A DNA stretch of 63,295 nucleotides from Lachnospiraceae bacterium. GTDB lineage: Bacteria > Bacillota > Clostridia > Lachnospirales > Lachnospiraceae. Shown here in pieces: positions 17,159 through 25,511 of this stretch. Position numbers and translations under genes: made by a program. A model generated the notes under the pieces. That model was not told the DNA's origin. It saw nothing but the letters and a program-made list of their open reading frames with translations, and searched no databases. Every line of letters begins with the position of its first letter. Position 1 is the first letter of the stretch. The stretch spans positions 1-63,295 of the forward strand of contig JAGBEO010000017.1 of assembly GCA_017936885.1 (NCBI GenBank), given 5' to 3'.

Positions 17159-19432
17159 ATGAAAAACAGGATTGATTTGTGGAAAGAATTTTCTTGCAGT
17201 TATATTAAAAATAACCGGAGTTCGTGTATAACGATTATCGTAGCGGCGTTTGTTGCTGCGTTGCTGTTATCTTTCTTATCCAGCTTGTTTTATAATTTCT
17301 GGATAGGTGAAGTGCATAATATTATTGCTGAAGAAGGGGACTGGCAGGGACGTATCACCGCAGAACTGACAGAGGAAGAATTGGTTGTAATACGGAATTT
17401 TGGAAATACGGAATATGCAGCGGTGAACGAAGAACTAAGTGGAGAAGAAGGTATTGTTGTGGATATTACATTTCGGAACCCGCGGAAGATTTACCGTGAC
17501 ATGCCTTTGCTTGTGCAGAAGCTTGGACTTTCGGAAAATGCAGCAGCTTATCATACGATTTTGCTGTCGCGCTATCTTATCCATGATCCGGCAGATCAGG
17601 AGCCGCCGCTTTTGATATCGTTTTATCTGACGGTTCTGCTCATGGTTTCCTTTTCCCTGATTCTAATGATCCATAATGCTTTTGGGGTATCGATGCAGGC
17701 CAGAATTCATCAGTTCGGAATTTTTTCCAGTATCGGTGCGACACCGGGGCAGATCAGGATGTGTCTGATGCAGGAGACAGCCATACTATGCGGCATGCCC
17801 GTTGTGCTGGGATACCTGATCGGAATTTTGCTCAGTATAGGTGTTATTTCGGCGATGAATAGGATGGCGGAAAGGATCACAGGTGCTTATGCATCGGATT
17901 ATACTTATCATCCGGTGGTGTTGGCGGTGACTGTCAGCCTGATTGGTTTGACGGTGCTGTTTTCTGCGTGGCTGCCTGCAAGAAAGCTGAGCAGGCTAAC
18001 GCCTCTTTGCGCAATCCGCAATATCGATGAAATATCCTTGCATAAGAGAAAACATTCTCCGGTTCTGTCATTTTTGTTCGGAATCGAAGGGGAGCTTGCG
18101 GGTAATGCTTTGAAAGCGCAGAGAAAAGCCTTGCGGACATCTGCCTTATCACTGACGCTCTCCTTTTTGGGATTTACCCTTATTTTATGCTTTTTTACCC
18201 TCTCCGGGATCAGCACGAGACATACTTATTTTGAGAAATATCAGGATGCATGGGATGTGATGGCAACAATAAAAGATACGTGTCTGGCAGATTTTGATAA
18301 GGCGGCAGAGTGTAAAAATATTTCCATGGCGCAGGACGTGGTGATATATCAGAAAGCGGAGGCAGTCGCCAGCATTCCAAAGAAAGCTGTCAGCCGGGAA
18401 CTGACTGCGCTGGGCGGATTCGAAGCCATCGCAGGAGAGCCTGTAGAAGAAAAGAGGAAGATAACTGCTGATGCGGGCATGGTGGAAAAGACAACTGTAT
18501 CAGAAAGCATAGATTACCAGAAGGTGCAGGCTTCTCTTGTGATTCTGGATGATGAAAGTTTTTTGGCATATTGTAAAAAAAATGGGGTCAGCCAAGGGTT
18601 AGATGGTACTATTATCCTTAACAGGATATGGGACAGTGTGAACAGCAATTTCCGATACAAAAAATATATTCCGTTTTTGGAGGAAGGGCAGGAAAAAATC
18701 AGACTGCAAAGTTTGCAAGAAGACGTGGCAGAAATCCCAGTGCTTGGCTATACAGAGGAAGTTCCATTATTGAGGGAGGAATATGAAGATTATGCATTAG
18801 TACTGTTTGTGCCGTTATCTCTGTGGGAATCCATAGCAGACCCAGACCGAATTGGGGGAGCAGAAGAAGATACTTATGTACGTATTCTTGCGGAACAAAG
18901 AGATGATCTTGCCGTATTAAGTGATTTGGAGCAGGATATTAAAGCTGTGCTGGGGCATGAGTACGAAACAGAAGTGGAAAACCGTATTCAAGAGAGAATG
19001 TCCAACGATGAGATGATCTTAGGATATATGTCTATTCTGGGCGGATTGTGTGTTATACTTGCTTTGATAGGAATTGCCAATATTTTTTCCAATACGATGG
19101 GATTTCTCCGGCAGCGGGGAAGAGAGTTTGCGCGCTATCTGTCTGTGGGCATGACTCCGGCAGGTTTGCGCAAAATGTTCTGCATAGAAGCGATGGTCAT
19201 TGCGGGGCGGCCGTTACTGATAACATTACCGTTAACGGTGGCAGCAGTGGGTTTTATGATAACGGCAAGTTATTTAGATCCTATGGAATTTATTGAAGAA
19301 GTGCCCGTGATGACGATTTTGGTATTTTATATGGCTATTCTGGGTTTTGTGGCATTGGCATACTATCTGGGAGCAAAGAAAGTACTGGGGTATTCTCTGG
19401 CGGAAGCGCTGCGGGATGAAACTATGATATAA
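17159..19432 (+). CDS. FtsX-domain ABC transporter permease
   Basis: A 757-residue permease. Helix 1 (~20-45) is followed by a short outside loop, then three helices with an FtsX domain (residues ~155-280, QARIHQFGIFSSIGATPGQIR). A long extracellular domain spans ~330-610, and a second FtsX domain lies at ~620-757 (RQRGREFARYLSVGMTPAGLRK). This fits BceB/MacB-like mechanotransmitters. The ATG at 17159 has GAGG 6 bases upstream; TTG at 17147 is the alternative. The last codons (Met-Ile-stop) lie within the dispersed repeat that begins at 19420, so the repeat defines the C-terminus. Confidence 0.88.
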   Translation: MKNRIDLWKEFSCSYIKNNRSSCITIIVAAFVAALLLSFLSSLFYNFWIGEVHNIIAEEGDWQGRITAELTEEELVVIRNFGNTEYAAVNEELSGEEGIVVDITFRNPRKIYRDMPLLVQKLGLSENAAAYHTILLSRYLIHDPADQEPPLLISFYLTVLLMVSFSLILMIHNAFGVSMQARIHQFGIFSSIGATPGQIRMCLMQETAILCGMPVVLGYLIGILLSIGVISAMNRMAERITGAYASDYTYHPVVLAVTVSLIGLTVLFSAWLPARKLSRLTPLCAIRNIDEISLHKRKHSPVLSFLFGIEGELAGNALKAQRKALRTSALSLTLSFLGFTLILCFFTLSGISTRHTYFEKYQDAWDVMATIKDTCLADFDKAAECKNISMAQDVVIYQKAEAVASIPKKAVSRELTALGGFEAIAGEPVEEKRKITADAGMVEKTTVSESIDYQKVQASLVILDDESFLAYCKKNGVSQGLDGTIILNRIWDSVNSNFRYKKYIPFLEEGQEKIRLQSLQEDVAEIPVLGYTEEVPLLREEYEDYALVLFVPLSLWESIADPDRIGGAEEDTYVRILAEQRDDLAVLSDLEQDIKAVLGHEYETEVENRIQERMSNDEMILGYMSILGGLCVILALIGIANIFSNTMGFLRQRGREFARYLSVGMTPAGLRKMFCIEAMVIAGRPLLITLPLTVAAVGFMITASYLDPMEFIEEVPVMTILVFYMAILGFVALAYYLGAKKVLGYSLAEALRDETMI

Positions 19433-19515
19433 TGAGCGTTAGCGAGCGGGAACAGGCGAAACCTGCTCATCGCGAGCGGCGAATGGCGATCATGAACAGG
19501 GTTCATGATATATGA
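19420..19515 (+). repeat. Dispersed structured repeat, copy A
   Basis: It shares with copy B (56543-56636) the blocks AACTATGATATAATGAGC, a GCGAGCGGCGAATG block, GATCATGAA, TTCATG and TATATGA in the same order and spacing. It contains the extended -10 TGATATAAT and a perfect hairpin TCATGAAC/GTTCATGA. A middle hairpin CAGG/CCTG differs in sequence from copy B but is kept in position. The 5' end overlaps the permease stop codon; the 3' end runs into the acetyltransferase leader. Confidence 0.8.
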
Positions 19516-19538
19516 GTGTTATCGAATGGAGAAATAAT

Positions 19539-20168
19539 ATGAAAACAGAACTGGATAAATGTCTTGCAGGGGAATGGTACGACTGCCACGATCCGATTTT
19601 TTTAGAATACAAGCAAAATGCCAGAGCGTTGCTTCGGGAATACAACGCTCTGGAATATGACCAGAAAGTAAGAAAAACAGAAATCTTAAAAGCATTGTTT
19701 GCTCGTATCGGAGACAACGTATCTGTGGGTCTGCCCTTTATATGCGATTACGGGTGCAATATTACTTTGGGAAATAATGTGTCCATTAATATGAACTGTA
19801 CACTGGTGGATTGCAATAAAATAACCATCGGGAACAATGTCCTAATTGCTTCTAATGTACAAATGTATACGGCGACTCATCCGGTGGAGTTGGCAGACAG
19901 ATTAACGCCCGGCTGGAATCCCGACAGCGGCGAATATTTCTGTCGTACCTATGCGCTTCCGATTACCATAGGAGACGGCTGCTGGATCGGCGGCGGAGTG
20001 ATCATCCTGCCGGGTGTCACGATTGGAAACGGTACGGTCATCGGTGCGGGAAGTGTGGTGACGAAGGATATTCCCGATAATTGTGTGGCAGTCGGCAATC
20101 CCTGCCGGGTGATCAGAAAGATCAATGGAGAGCAGGACGCGATCTTTTCGTCAGGAGGCGGGAAATAA
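19539..20168 (+). CDS. Sugar O-acetyltransferase (maltose acetyltransferase family)
   Basis: A 209-residue left-handed beta-helix acetyltransferase. The N-terminal maltose-acetyltransferase segment is LDKCLAGEWYDCHDP...; hexapeptide repeats start near residue 65 (ITLGNNVSINMNC, ITIGNNVLIA). The catalytic His is in YTATHPVE, and the final coil has ITIGDGCWIGGGVIILPGV. It transfers acetyl from acetyl-CoA to sugars, lowering re-uptake of accumulated sugars. The ATG at 19539 (GGAGA 6 bases upstream) is chosen; the ATG at 19512 lies inside the repeat. The 3' end overlaps the convergent SOD gene by 18 bases. Confidence 0.9.
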   Translation: MKTELDKCLAGEWYDCHDPIFLEYKQNARALLREYNALEYDQKVRKTEILKALFARIGDNVSVGLPFICDYGCNITLGNNVSINMNCTLVDCNKITIGNNVLIASNVQMYTATHPVELADRLTPGWNPDSGEYFCRTYALPITIGDGCWIGGGVIILPGVTIGNGTVIGAGSVVTKDIPDNCVAVGNPCRVIRKINGEQDAIFSSGGGK

Positions 20169-20621
20169 TATATTCTGCACTATCACTCCGCAGCCAATCT
20201 TCACACCGGCATTGCCGGACGGCTGCGTGGTGAAGTCATCTGCGGCGCTATGGATGATCAGGGAGCGTCCGAGGATATCAGGCAGCTCAAACCGGTCTGT
20301 GTAGAATACACAATAGGCATAGCCCTGATTGCCCAGAAGGGGCGGCAGGTCGCCGGCGTGCTGCGGATGGGGCAGGTTGTTGGGATTATAGTGAGCGCCG
20401 GTTTTGTTAAATGGCGGTGTACAGTCACCGAATTCATGGATGTGTAAGGCATAGAACTGGCTGTTGATGGGTACGTTTTGATAGGGAAGTCCATAAATCT
20501 CAACTTCTATCAGCACCCCGCCGAAAGGCGCGGGATAGAAGTATGCAATGCCCTGAAGACCGGGGTTATCGGCGTTACCGGACAGCTTGGCATAGGCAGC
20601 GGGATAAGAATATTCTTTCAT
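20151..20621 (-). CDS. sodC: Cu,Zn superoxide dismutase family protein, cytoplasmic form
   Basis: A 156-residue protein with the full Cu,Zn-SOD ligand set: His60 and His62 (HIHEFGDC), bridging His77 (GAHYNP), His85/His88 and Asp91 (HAGDLP), and His124 (IIHSAADDF). Cys67 and Cys144 could form the usual disulfide. It converts superoxide to peroxide and oxygen. There is no signal peptide, unlike most bacterial SodC, so it should stay in the cytosol. The ATG at 20621 has CGGAG upstream; an 8-residue longer start is less likely. It is convergent with the O-acetyltransferase and divergent from the ZIP transporter. Confidence 0.88.
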   Translation of the reverse strand: MKEYSYPAAYAKLSGNADNPGLQGIAYFYPAPFGGVLIEVEIYGLPYQNVPINSQFYALHIHEFGDCTPPFNKTGAHYNPNNLPHPQHAGDLPPLLGNQGYAYCVFYTDRFELPDILGRSLIIHSAADDFTTQPSGNAGVKIGCGVIVQNILFPAS

Positions 20622-20853
20622 AAGGAATCTCCGTATAAGAAGCATTTTACTTGGAAACGGAAAGTCGCAGAGTTGTTTCCTGTAGTTAGCTTCTGCTGTT
20701 TATCATATGATATGTCAGAGAAAAGATGGTGTGCATGATAATAAATAATCTGAGTGTCTATAGAATACATTCGTGCTGATTTGTGCAAAAAAAATGAAAT
20801 ATTCATGCAAATTAGTGTTAATGCTGTGAGTCTGATTTATAATGTCCGGTATA

Positions 20854-20881
20854 TTGACATTTGATATAATGTGGCTATAAT
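20854..20881 (+). promoter_or_regulatory. Promoter of the ZIP transporter gene
   Basis: TTGACA at 20854-20859 and TATAAT at 20876-20881 with a 16-base spacer: both hexamers are perfect consensus. Such a strong promoter suggests control by a repressor. Confidence 0.8.
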
Positions 20882-20890
20882 ACAGATGAG

Positions 20891-20906
20891 GTTAGTGATG
20901 GCTAAC
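20891..20906 (+). promoter_or_regulatory. GTTAG-N6-CTAAC operator at the ZIP promoter
   Basis: GTTAG TGATGG CTAAC, a perfect 5-base inverted repeat with a 6-base centre, starting 9 bases after the -10. The same pattern occurs twice before the DUF3793-flavodoxin operon. The position over the transcription start suits a metal-dependent repressor of the DtxR/MntR kind (inference). Confidence 0.6.
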
Positions 20907-21097
20907 TAAGAAAACAATGATTTGTACACATAGAAATAACGAAAAAGCTAACGTATAGAATAATCAAAATTAACTTACAATAAGACAGATAGATTCCGCT
21001 GCACAAAAAATAAAGAAATACATAGGATACAATAACGGGAAAAACAGCAAACAAATGCTTGTGCAGAGAATCAGATGAGGAAAGGCAGGATAAGGAT

Positions 21098-21874
21098 ATG
21101 CAGCTTACACTTGGATTAATGATTCCGTTTCTGGGAACCACTCTCGGTTCTGCTATGGTTTTTTTCATGCGAAAGGAAATGAATATAAAGATAGAAAAGC
21201 TGCTTTTAGGGTTCGCGGCAGGTGTAATGATTGCCGCATCGGTGTGGTCCCTTTTGATTCCGGCGATTGATATGGCCGGAGAACAGGGGAAAGTGGCATG
21301 GATACCTGCAACCGCAGGATTTCTGGGCGGTATGGCTTTTTTGTTGGTTTTGGATAGTCTGATTCCCCACCTTCATCTGGAGAGTACCGAACCGGAGGGG
21401 ATAGAATCCAATTTAAAAAAAACAACAATGCTTGTCCTTGCCGTGACGCTTCATAATATTCCGGAGGGCATGTCTGTGGGTGTTACTTTTGCGGGAGCAT
21501 TGATCGGAGATACAGGCATTACGATGGCCGGGGCTTTTGCCCTTGCAGTGGGGATTGCGATCCAGAATTTTCCGGAGGGCGCTATTATTTCCATGCCTCT
21601 TCGCAGCGAAGGAACATCCCGTCTGCGTTCTTTTGCATATGGGGCATTATCGGGAGTTGTGGAGCCTGTGGGTGCCCTGGTCACCATATTGCTGGCGAAG
21701 CAGATTGTTCCGGCGCTGCCTTATTTCCTTGCTTTTGCGGCGGGTGCCATGATCTATGTGGTGGTGGAAGAGCTTATTCCGGAGTCACAGGTTGGAGAAC
21801 ACAGCAACATCGGTACGATCGGTGTGGCAGTCGGTTTCGTGGTTATGATGATATTAGATGTGGCGCTTGGGTAA
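21098..21874 (+). CDS. ZIP family metal transporter
   Basis: A 258-residue inner-membrane transporter with eight predicted helices. Helix 4 carries HNIPEGMSVG and helix 5 has a second metal-site segment, IQNFPEGAIIS, the ZIP signature pair. Between helices 3 and 4 lies a short cytoplasmic loop containing HLHLE. Family members such as ZupT import Zn2+, and also Fe2+ or Mn2+. The ATG at 21098 (AAGGAT just upstream) matches the family start; an upstream TTG at 21059 adds charged residues. Strong promoter with a metalloregulator-type operator. Confidence 0.92.
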   Translation: MQLTLGLMIPFLGTTLGSAMVFFMRKEMNIKIEKLLLGFAAGVMIAASVWSLLIPAIDMAGEQGKVAWIPATAGFLGGMAFLLVLDSLIPHLHLESTEPEGIESNLKKTTMLVLAVTLHNIPEGMSVGVTFAGALIGDTGITMAGAFALAVGIAIQNFPEGAIISMPLRSEGTSRLRSFAYGALSGVVEPVGALVTILLAKQIVPALPYFLAFAAGAMIYVVVEELIPESQVGEHSNIGTIGVAVGFVVMMILDVALG

Positions 21875-22077
21875 AGCCGCTTTTAGAGGTGCAAATGATA
21901 CGATTTATCAATAGATACTGTTAGACGTGACAAATCCAAGTGTTGTACAGTAGACTGTTTCTAGATAAATGATAGTGCTTCTTCAGATAAGCGTAAGCAG
22001 ATAAATTGGTACTGGTTTTACAAATAAGCAGTTTTGAAAAGCATTGAACATATATTGTAACAAAGGAGGAAACAGAT

Positions 22078-22371
22078 ATGCTAAAGTGTTTGGAATGTTT
22101 TAAGAATTTCGACGGAAAAAAGACAGGTATTTTTGCTGCCGGTGTATTATTCGGTACGGCAGGCATTAAGATCTTATCCAGTAAGGATGCCAAAAAGGTA
22201 TATACAAGTTGTACTGCCGCAGCACTTCGTGCTAAGAAATGTGTGATGGATGTGGCTGGTACTATTCAGGAGAATGCTGAGGACATCTACGCAGGTGCCA
22301 AGCAGATCAATGAAGAAAGAGCCGCCGAAGAAGAGTATTCGGACGAAGATGACGTAGAAGTTACGGAGTAA
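22078..22371 (+). CDS. DUF6110 family small membrane protein
   Basis: A 97-residue protein with one hydrophobic segment (~18-35, TGIFAAGVLFGTAGIKIL), a basic middle section with Cys residues, and a strongly acidic tail (EEEYSDEDDVEVTE). I recognise the family as DUF6110, usually encoded directly before a heavy-metal P-type ATPase, as here. The acidic tail might bind cations (inference). Strong AAGGAGG site. A terminator-like hairpin separates it from the ATPase, suggesting that the small protein is made in excess. Confidence 0.75.
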   Translation: MLKCLECFKNFDGKKTGIFAAGVLFGTAGIKILSSKDAKKVYTSCTAAALRAKKCVMDVAGTIQENAEDIYAGAKQINEERAAEEEYSDEDDVEVTE

Positions 22372-22410
22372 AGAACTTTACAGTAATACAGTATTTTCTA
22401 TGAAACAAGA

Positions 22411-22440
22411 AACACCTGTAGATGGCTACAGGTGTTTTTC
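22411..22440 (+). terminator. Terminator/attenuator between DUF6110 and the P-type ATPase
   Basis: AACACCTGTAG (22411-22421), loop ATGG, CTACAGGTGTT (22426-22436), then TTTC. A perfect 11-base stem. Since the ATPase follows in the same orientation, partial read-through would set the ratio of the two proteins. Confidence 0.8.
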
Positions 22441-22531
22441 TCAAAGCCCCCTTTGGCTGCCGGACATGACTTGTTATGTGACAGAAAATGTCTGAGCACG
22501 CCTTATTTGGGAATGAAAGGTTTGAATTGTT

Positions 22532-24613
22532 ATGCGATTTAGAATCAAGGATGAGATACGCGGCAGAGTCCGCGTACATTTTATGCAGAGTGCCATGACT
22601 GCCAGACAGGCGGACACGGTGGAATATATGTTAATGCAGTATCCTTTTATAACAAAGGTAAAGGTCTATGAACGTTCCGGGGATGTGGTAGTCTGTTATA
22701 AAGGAAATCGGGACGAGGTCATTAGGGTATTGCAGCGTTTTCACTATGAGACTGCACAGGTGCCCCAGACGTATCTGCAGAATTCCGGCCGGGAACTAAA
22801 CCGGGAATATTGGGATAAGCTTGTCGGCAAGGTGGTGGTTCATTATGGTACGAAGCTATTGTTTCCCTGTTCGGTGCGCAACGCGATTGCGGCATTGAAA
22901 TCTGTAAAGTATATTTGGCAGGGAATATGTACGTTGGCACACTGGAAGCTGGAGGTGCCGGTTCTGGATGCCACTGCAATAGGTGCTTCCGTGGTTCGTG
23001 GAGACTGCAGTACGGCAAGTTCGGTTATGTTCCTGTTAGAGGTAGGAGAAATTTTAGAGGAGTGGACTCATAAGAAATCAGTAGGTGATTTGGCAAGGAG
23101 TATGTCTCTGAATATCAATAAGGTGTGGCTTGTTCGTGACGGGCAGGAGATACTGGTATCTGCGGAGACGATTCAGCCCAACGATTTGGTGCGGGTCCAT
23201 ATGGGGAATGTAATTCCTTTTGACGGTATCGTGGCAGAAGGTGAGGCGATGGTCAATCAGTCTTCCCTGACAGGAGAGTCTATGCCGGTACGTAAGTTGA
23301 CAGACGGATATGTCTATGCTGGCACGGTATTGGAGGAGGGCGAACTGACTATTTGTGTCAAGGAGGCTAACGGTTCCAGTAAGTATGAAAAGATCGGTGC
23401 CATGATAGAAGAATCAGAAAAGTTGAAATCTTCTTTGGAAAGCAAGGCAGAGCATCTGGCAGATAAACTGGTACCGTATACATTTGCAGGGACAATCCTT
23501 ACTTATCTGCTTACCAGAAACGTCACCAAGACAATCTCTGTCCTTATGGTAGACTTTTCCTGTGCTTTGAAGCTGGCTATGCCTTTGGCGGTATTATCGG
23601 CGATTCGTGAGGCGAGTACCTATGACCTGACGGTTAAGGGCGGTAAGTTTTTAGAGGCAGTAGCGGAAGCGGATACGATTGTTTTTGATAAGACAGGAAC
23701 GCTTACGAAAGCCAGACCGACTGTGAAAAAGATTGTTTCTTTTCATGGAGAAAGCGAGCAGGAACTGCTGCGTGTGGCAGCCTGTCTGGAGGAGCATTTT
23801 CCGCATTCCATGGCGAAAGCGGTTGTGGAAGCGGCACAGGACGAAGGCATTGAGCATGAGGAGATGCATTCTAAAGTAGAGTATATTGTGGCACATGGTA
23901 TTTCCTCCATGGTAGAGGATAAGAAGGTTGTGATCGGCAGTTATCATTTTGTGTTTGAGGATGAGCAGTGCCGGATACCGGAAGGAGGACAGCTTTTGTT
24001 TGAGCAGCTTCCGGAGGAATATTCCCATCTTTATATGGCGATTGAGGGAGAGCTTGCAGCTGTCATCTGTATTGAAGATCCACTGCGCGAAGAAGCTTCA
24101 GATGCCATTAAGGTATTAAAAGCGGCAGGAGTGTCTAAAGTGGTGATGATGACCGGAGACAGTGAGAGAACAGCCCGTGCCGTTGCGGCCAGAGTAGGTG
24201 TGGATGAATATTTTTCTGAGGTTTTGCCGGAAGATAAAGCCAGGTTTGTAGAGCAGGAGAAGGCAAAGGGCAGAAAAGTGATTATGGTAGGAGACGGCAT
24301 CAATGATTCTCCGGCGTTGTCGGCGGCGGATGTGGGCATTGCCATCAGCGACGGAGCGGAAATAGCAAGAGAAGTGGCGGATATCGTGGCCGGTGCGGAT
24401 AATCTGTACAGTATCGTAACCTTGAAACAGATCAGCAATGAGCTGATGAAGCGGATTCACGGCAATTACGGTAAGATAGTAGGATTTAACACAGGACTGA
24501 TTCTGCTTGGTGTGGCAGGAATTCTTCAGCCTACTACTTCGGCGCTGCTGCATAATACATCGACTATTTTGATTAGTCTTAAGAGTATGCAGAATTTACT
24601 GTCGGACAAATAG
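22532..24613 (+). CDS. Heavy-metal-type P1B ATPase with non-canonical metal motifs
   Basis: A 693-residue P-type ATPase. Order: an N-terminal HMA-like fold (~1-75) without CxxC, the TGES actuator loop (SSLTGESMPV), a membrane metal-site segment reading SCALKLAMP where copper and zinc pumps have CPCALGLATP, the phosphorylation site DKTGTLT, an HP-like motif (HFPHSMA) and GDGINDSPAL. It should pump a metal ion out of the cytosol. Loss of one Cys and the Pro predicts a metal other than Cu+. Companion of the DUF6110 gene and close to ZIP and iron-type genes. Start at the ATG 22532 by family alignment. Confidence 0.88.
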   Translation: MRFRIKDEIRGRVRVHFMQSAMTARQADTVEYMLMQYPFITKVKVYERSGDVVVCYKGNRDEVIRVLQRFHYETAQVPQTYLQNSGRELNREYWDKLVGKVVVHYGTKLLFPCSVRNAIAALKSVKYIWQGICTLAHWKLEVPVLDATAIGASVVRGDCSTASSVMFLLEVGEILEEWTHKKSVGDLARSMSLNINKVWLVRDGQEILVSAETIQPNDLVRVHMGNVIPFDGIVAEGEAMVNQSSLTGESMPVRKLTDGYVYAGTVLEEGELTICVKEANGSSKYEKIGAMIEESEKLKSSLESKAEHLADKLVPYTFAGTILTYLLTRNVTKTISVLMVDFSCALKLAMPLAVLSAIREASTYDLTVKGGKFLEAVAEADTIVFDKTGTLTKARPTVKKIVSFHGESEQELLRVAACLEEHFPHSMAKAVVEAAQDEGIEHEEMHSKVEYIVAHGISSMVEDKKVVIGSYHFVFEDEQCRIPEGGQLLFEQLPEEYSHLYMAIEGELAAVICIEDPLREEASDAIKVLKAAGVSKVVMMTGDSERTARAVAARVGVDEYFSEVLPEDKARFVEQEKAKGRKVIMVGDGINDSPALSAADVGIAISDGAEIAREVADIVAGADNLYSIVTLKQISNELMKRIHGNYGKIVGFNTGLILLGVAGILQPTTSALLHNTSTILISLKSMQNLLSDK

Positions 24614-24618
24614 AATGG

Positions 24619-24676
24619 AAGCCATCTGTGACAATAACATGATACGGAAATAGTGCTTTGGTCACGGATGGCTTTT
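24619..24676 (+). terminator. Terminator after the P-type ATPase
   Basis: AAGCCATCTGTGAC (24619-24632) pairs with GTCACGGATGGCTT (24661-24674) with one T-G pair, followed by a short T run. The 28-base loop is unusually long. Confidence 0.65.
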
Positions 24677-24700
24677 GGCGAAATTTTATCAATAGTAAGG

Positions 24701-24728
24701 TTGACAAGGGTATGTCCTATAGTGTAAT
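24701..24728 (+). promoter_or_regulatory. Promoter of the DUF3793-flavodoxin operon
   Basis: TTGACA at 24701-24706 and TGTAAT at 24723-24728, 16-base spacer. Operators of the GTTAG-N6-CTAAC type lie 10 and 80 bases downstream. Confidence 0.6.
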
Positions 24729-24737
24729 ATAACAACA

Positions 24738-24753
24738 GTTAGTCAAAACTAAC
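24738..24753 (+). promoter_or_regulatory. GTTAG-N6-CTAAC operator, DUF3793 operon site 1
   Basis: GTTAG TCAAAA CTAAC. Same arms and centre length as the ZIP operator, at the same distance after the -10 (nine bases). Confidence 0.6.
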
Positions 24754-24807
24754 CAAAAAAACGAAATCCGATGGCAAAGGAGTCACCGGATATTCTTTAC
24801 AACACGG

Positions 24808-24823
24808 GTTAGACATAACTAAC
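24808..24823 (+). promoter_or_regulatory. GTTAG-N6-CTAAC operator, DUF3793 operon site 2
   Basis: GTTAG ACATAA CTAAC, 70 bases after site 1 and 17 bases before the GAGG ribosome site. Two sites in one leader suggest tight or looped repression. Confidence 0.6.
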
Positions 24824-24850
24824 TATAAAAGTACATTAAAGAGGTTGCTT

Positions 24851-25402
24851 ATGTTTGAAAAATATCTGATTGAAAATTGTGCTCCGACTCTGGCATCGTT
24901 AAAAACCGCAAACTTATTCTCCTATACATATCCCTCCATCGCAAAACTGCAAGAAACGATTGCCTATTGGAATAAACGCATGACAGATAAAGGGGTGACC
25001 TTTACCGTACTGAGAGTAAATAGCGCCACTGCTCTTGTTTATGTATATCGGGAAGCATATCTGCACCGTGATCTGCAGAAACCGGGCGTGGCGCAGCTTT
25101 TACGACACTTCGGATATGACAGTATGGAGACGGAAGAGGTACTGGAACAACTGCGCATCAGACTGCAGGAGCAAGATGAGTTCCCGCATGAAATAGGATT
25201 GTTTTTAGGATATCCGTTACAGGATGTGATCGGTTTTATGAAATATAAGGGAAGTAATTGTAAATGTACCGGATGTTGGAAGGTATATGGTGATGAGTTG
25301 GAAGCATCACGCATCTTTGCCATGTTTGATAAGTGCAGAAAGATTTATGTAAACCTTTGGAATCAGGGAAGAAGCATCATGAAACTGACGGTGGCAGCAT
25401 AA
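24851..25402 (+). CDS. DUF3793 family protein
   Basis: A 183-residue soluble protein of unknown function. The recognisable family core includes LIENCAPTLASLKTANLFSY near the N-terminus and EIGLFLGYPLQDVIGFM around residue 120. Then comes a cysteine cluster (NCKCTGCWKVYGDE) that could bind metal. DUF3793 genes commonly accompany ferrous-iron uptake or flavodoxin genes in clostridia, which fits the flavodoxin 110 bases downstream and the operators upstream. The ATG at 24851 is 6 bases after GAGG. Confidence 0.8.
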   Translation: MFEKYLIENCAPTLASLKTANLFSYTYPSIAKLQETIAYWNKRMTDKGVTFTVLRVNSATALVYVYREAYLHRDLQKPGVAQLLRHFGYDSMETEEVLEQLRIRLQEQDEFPHEIGLFLGYPLQDVIGFMKYKGSNCKCTGCWKVYGDELEASRIFAMFDKCRKIYVNLWNQGRSIMKLTVAA

Positions 25403-25511
25403 ACAGCCGAAAGGAAGTCATAAAACGAGGGCAATGCATAAAACAAAAGCAATTTATGGAGATGGAAGTAATTTTTTAAAACAATATATTAAAGGAAGAG
25501 AGGATTATCAT

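Larger units (their letters stand above)
20622..21097. other. Intergenic region between divergent sodC and ZIP genes
   Basis: 476 bases. The ZIP promoter and operator are listed separately. The predicted ZIP leader is about 210 bases and AT-rich; an 8-base pair CTGCACAA (20999-21006) with TTGTGCAG (21059-21066) closes it near the ribosome site. I see no match to a known manganese or other metal riboswitch. Confidence 0.5.

Noticed and set aside
20622-21097. Possible manganese or other metal riboswitch in the ZIP leader
   Set aside because: The leader is long enough but shows no conserved core; only an 8-base closing pair was found.
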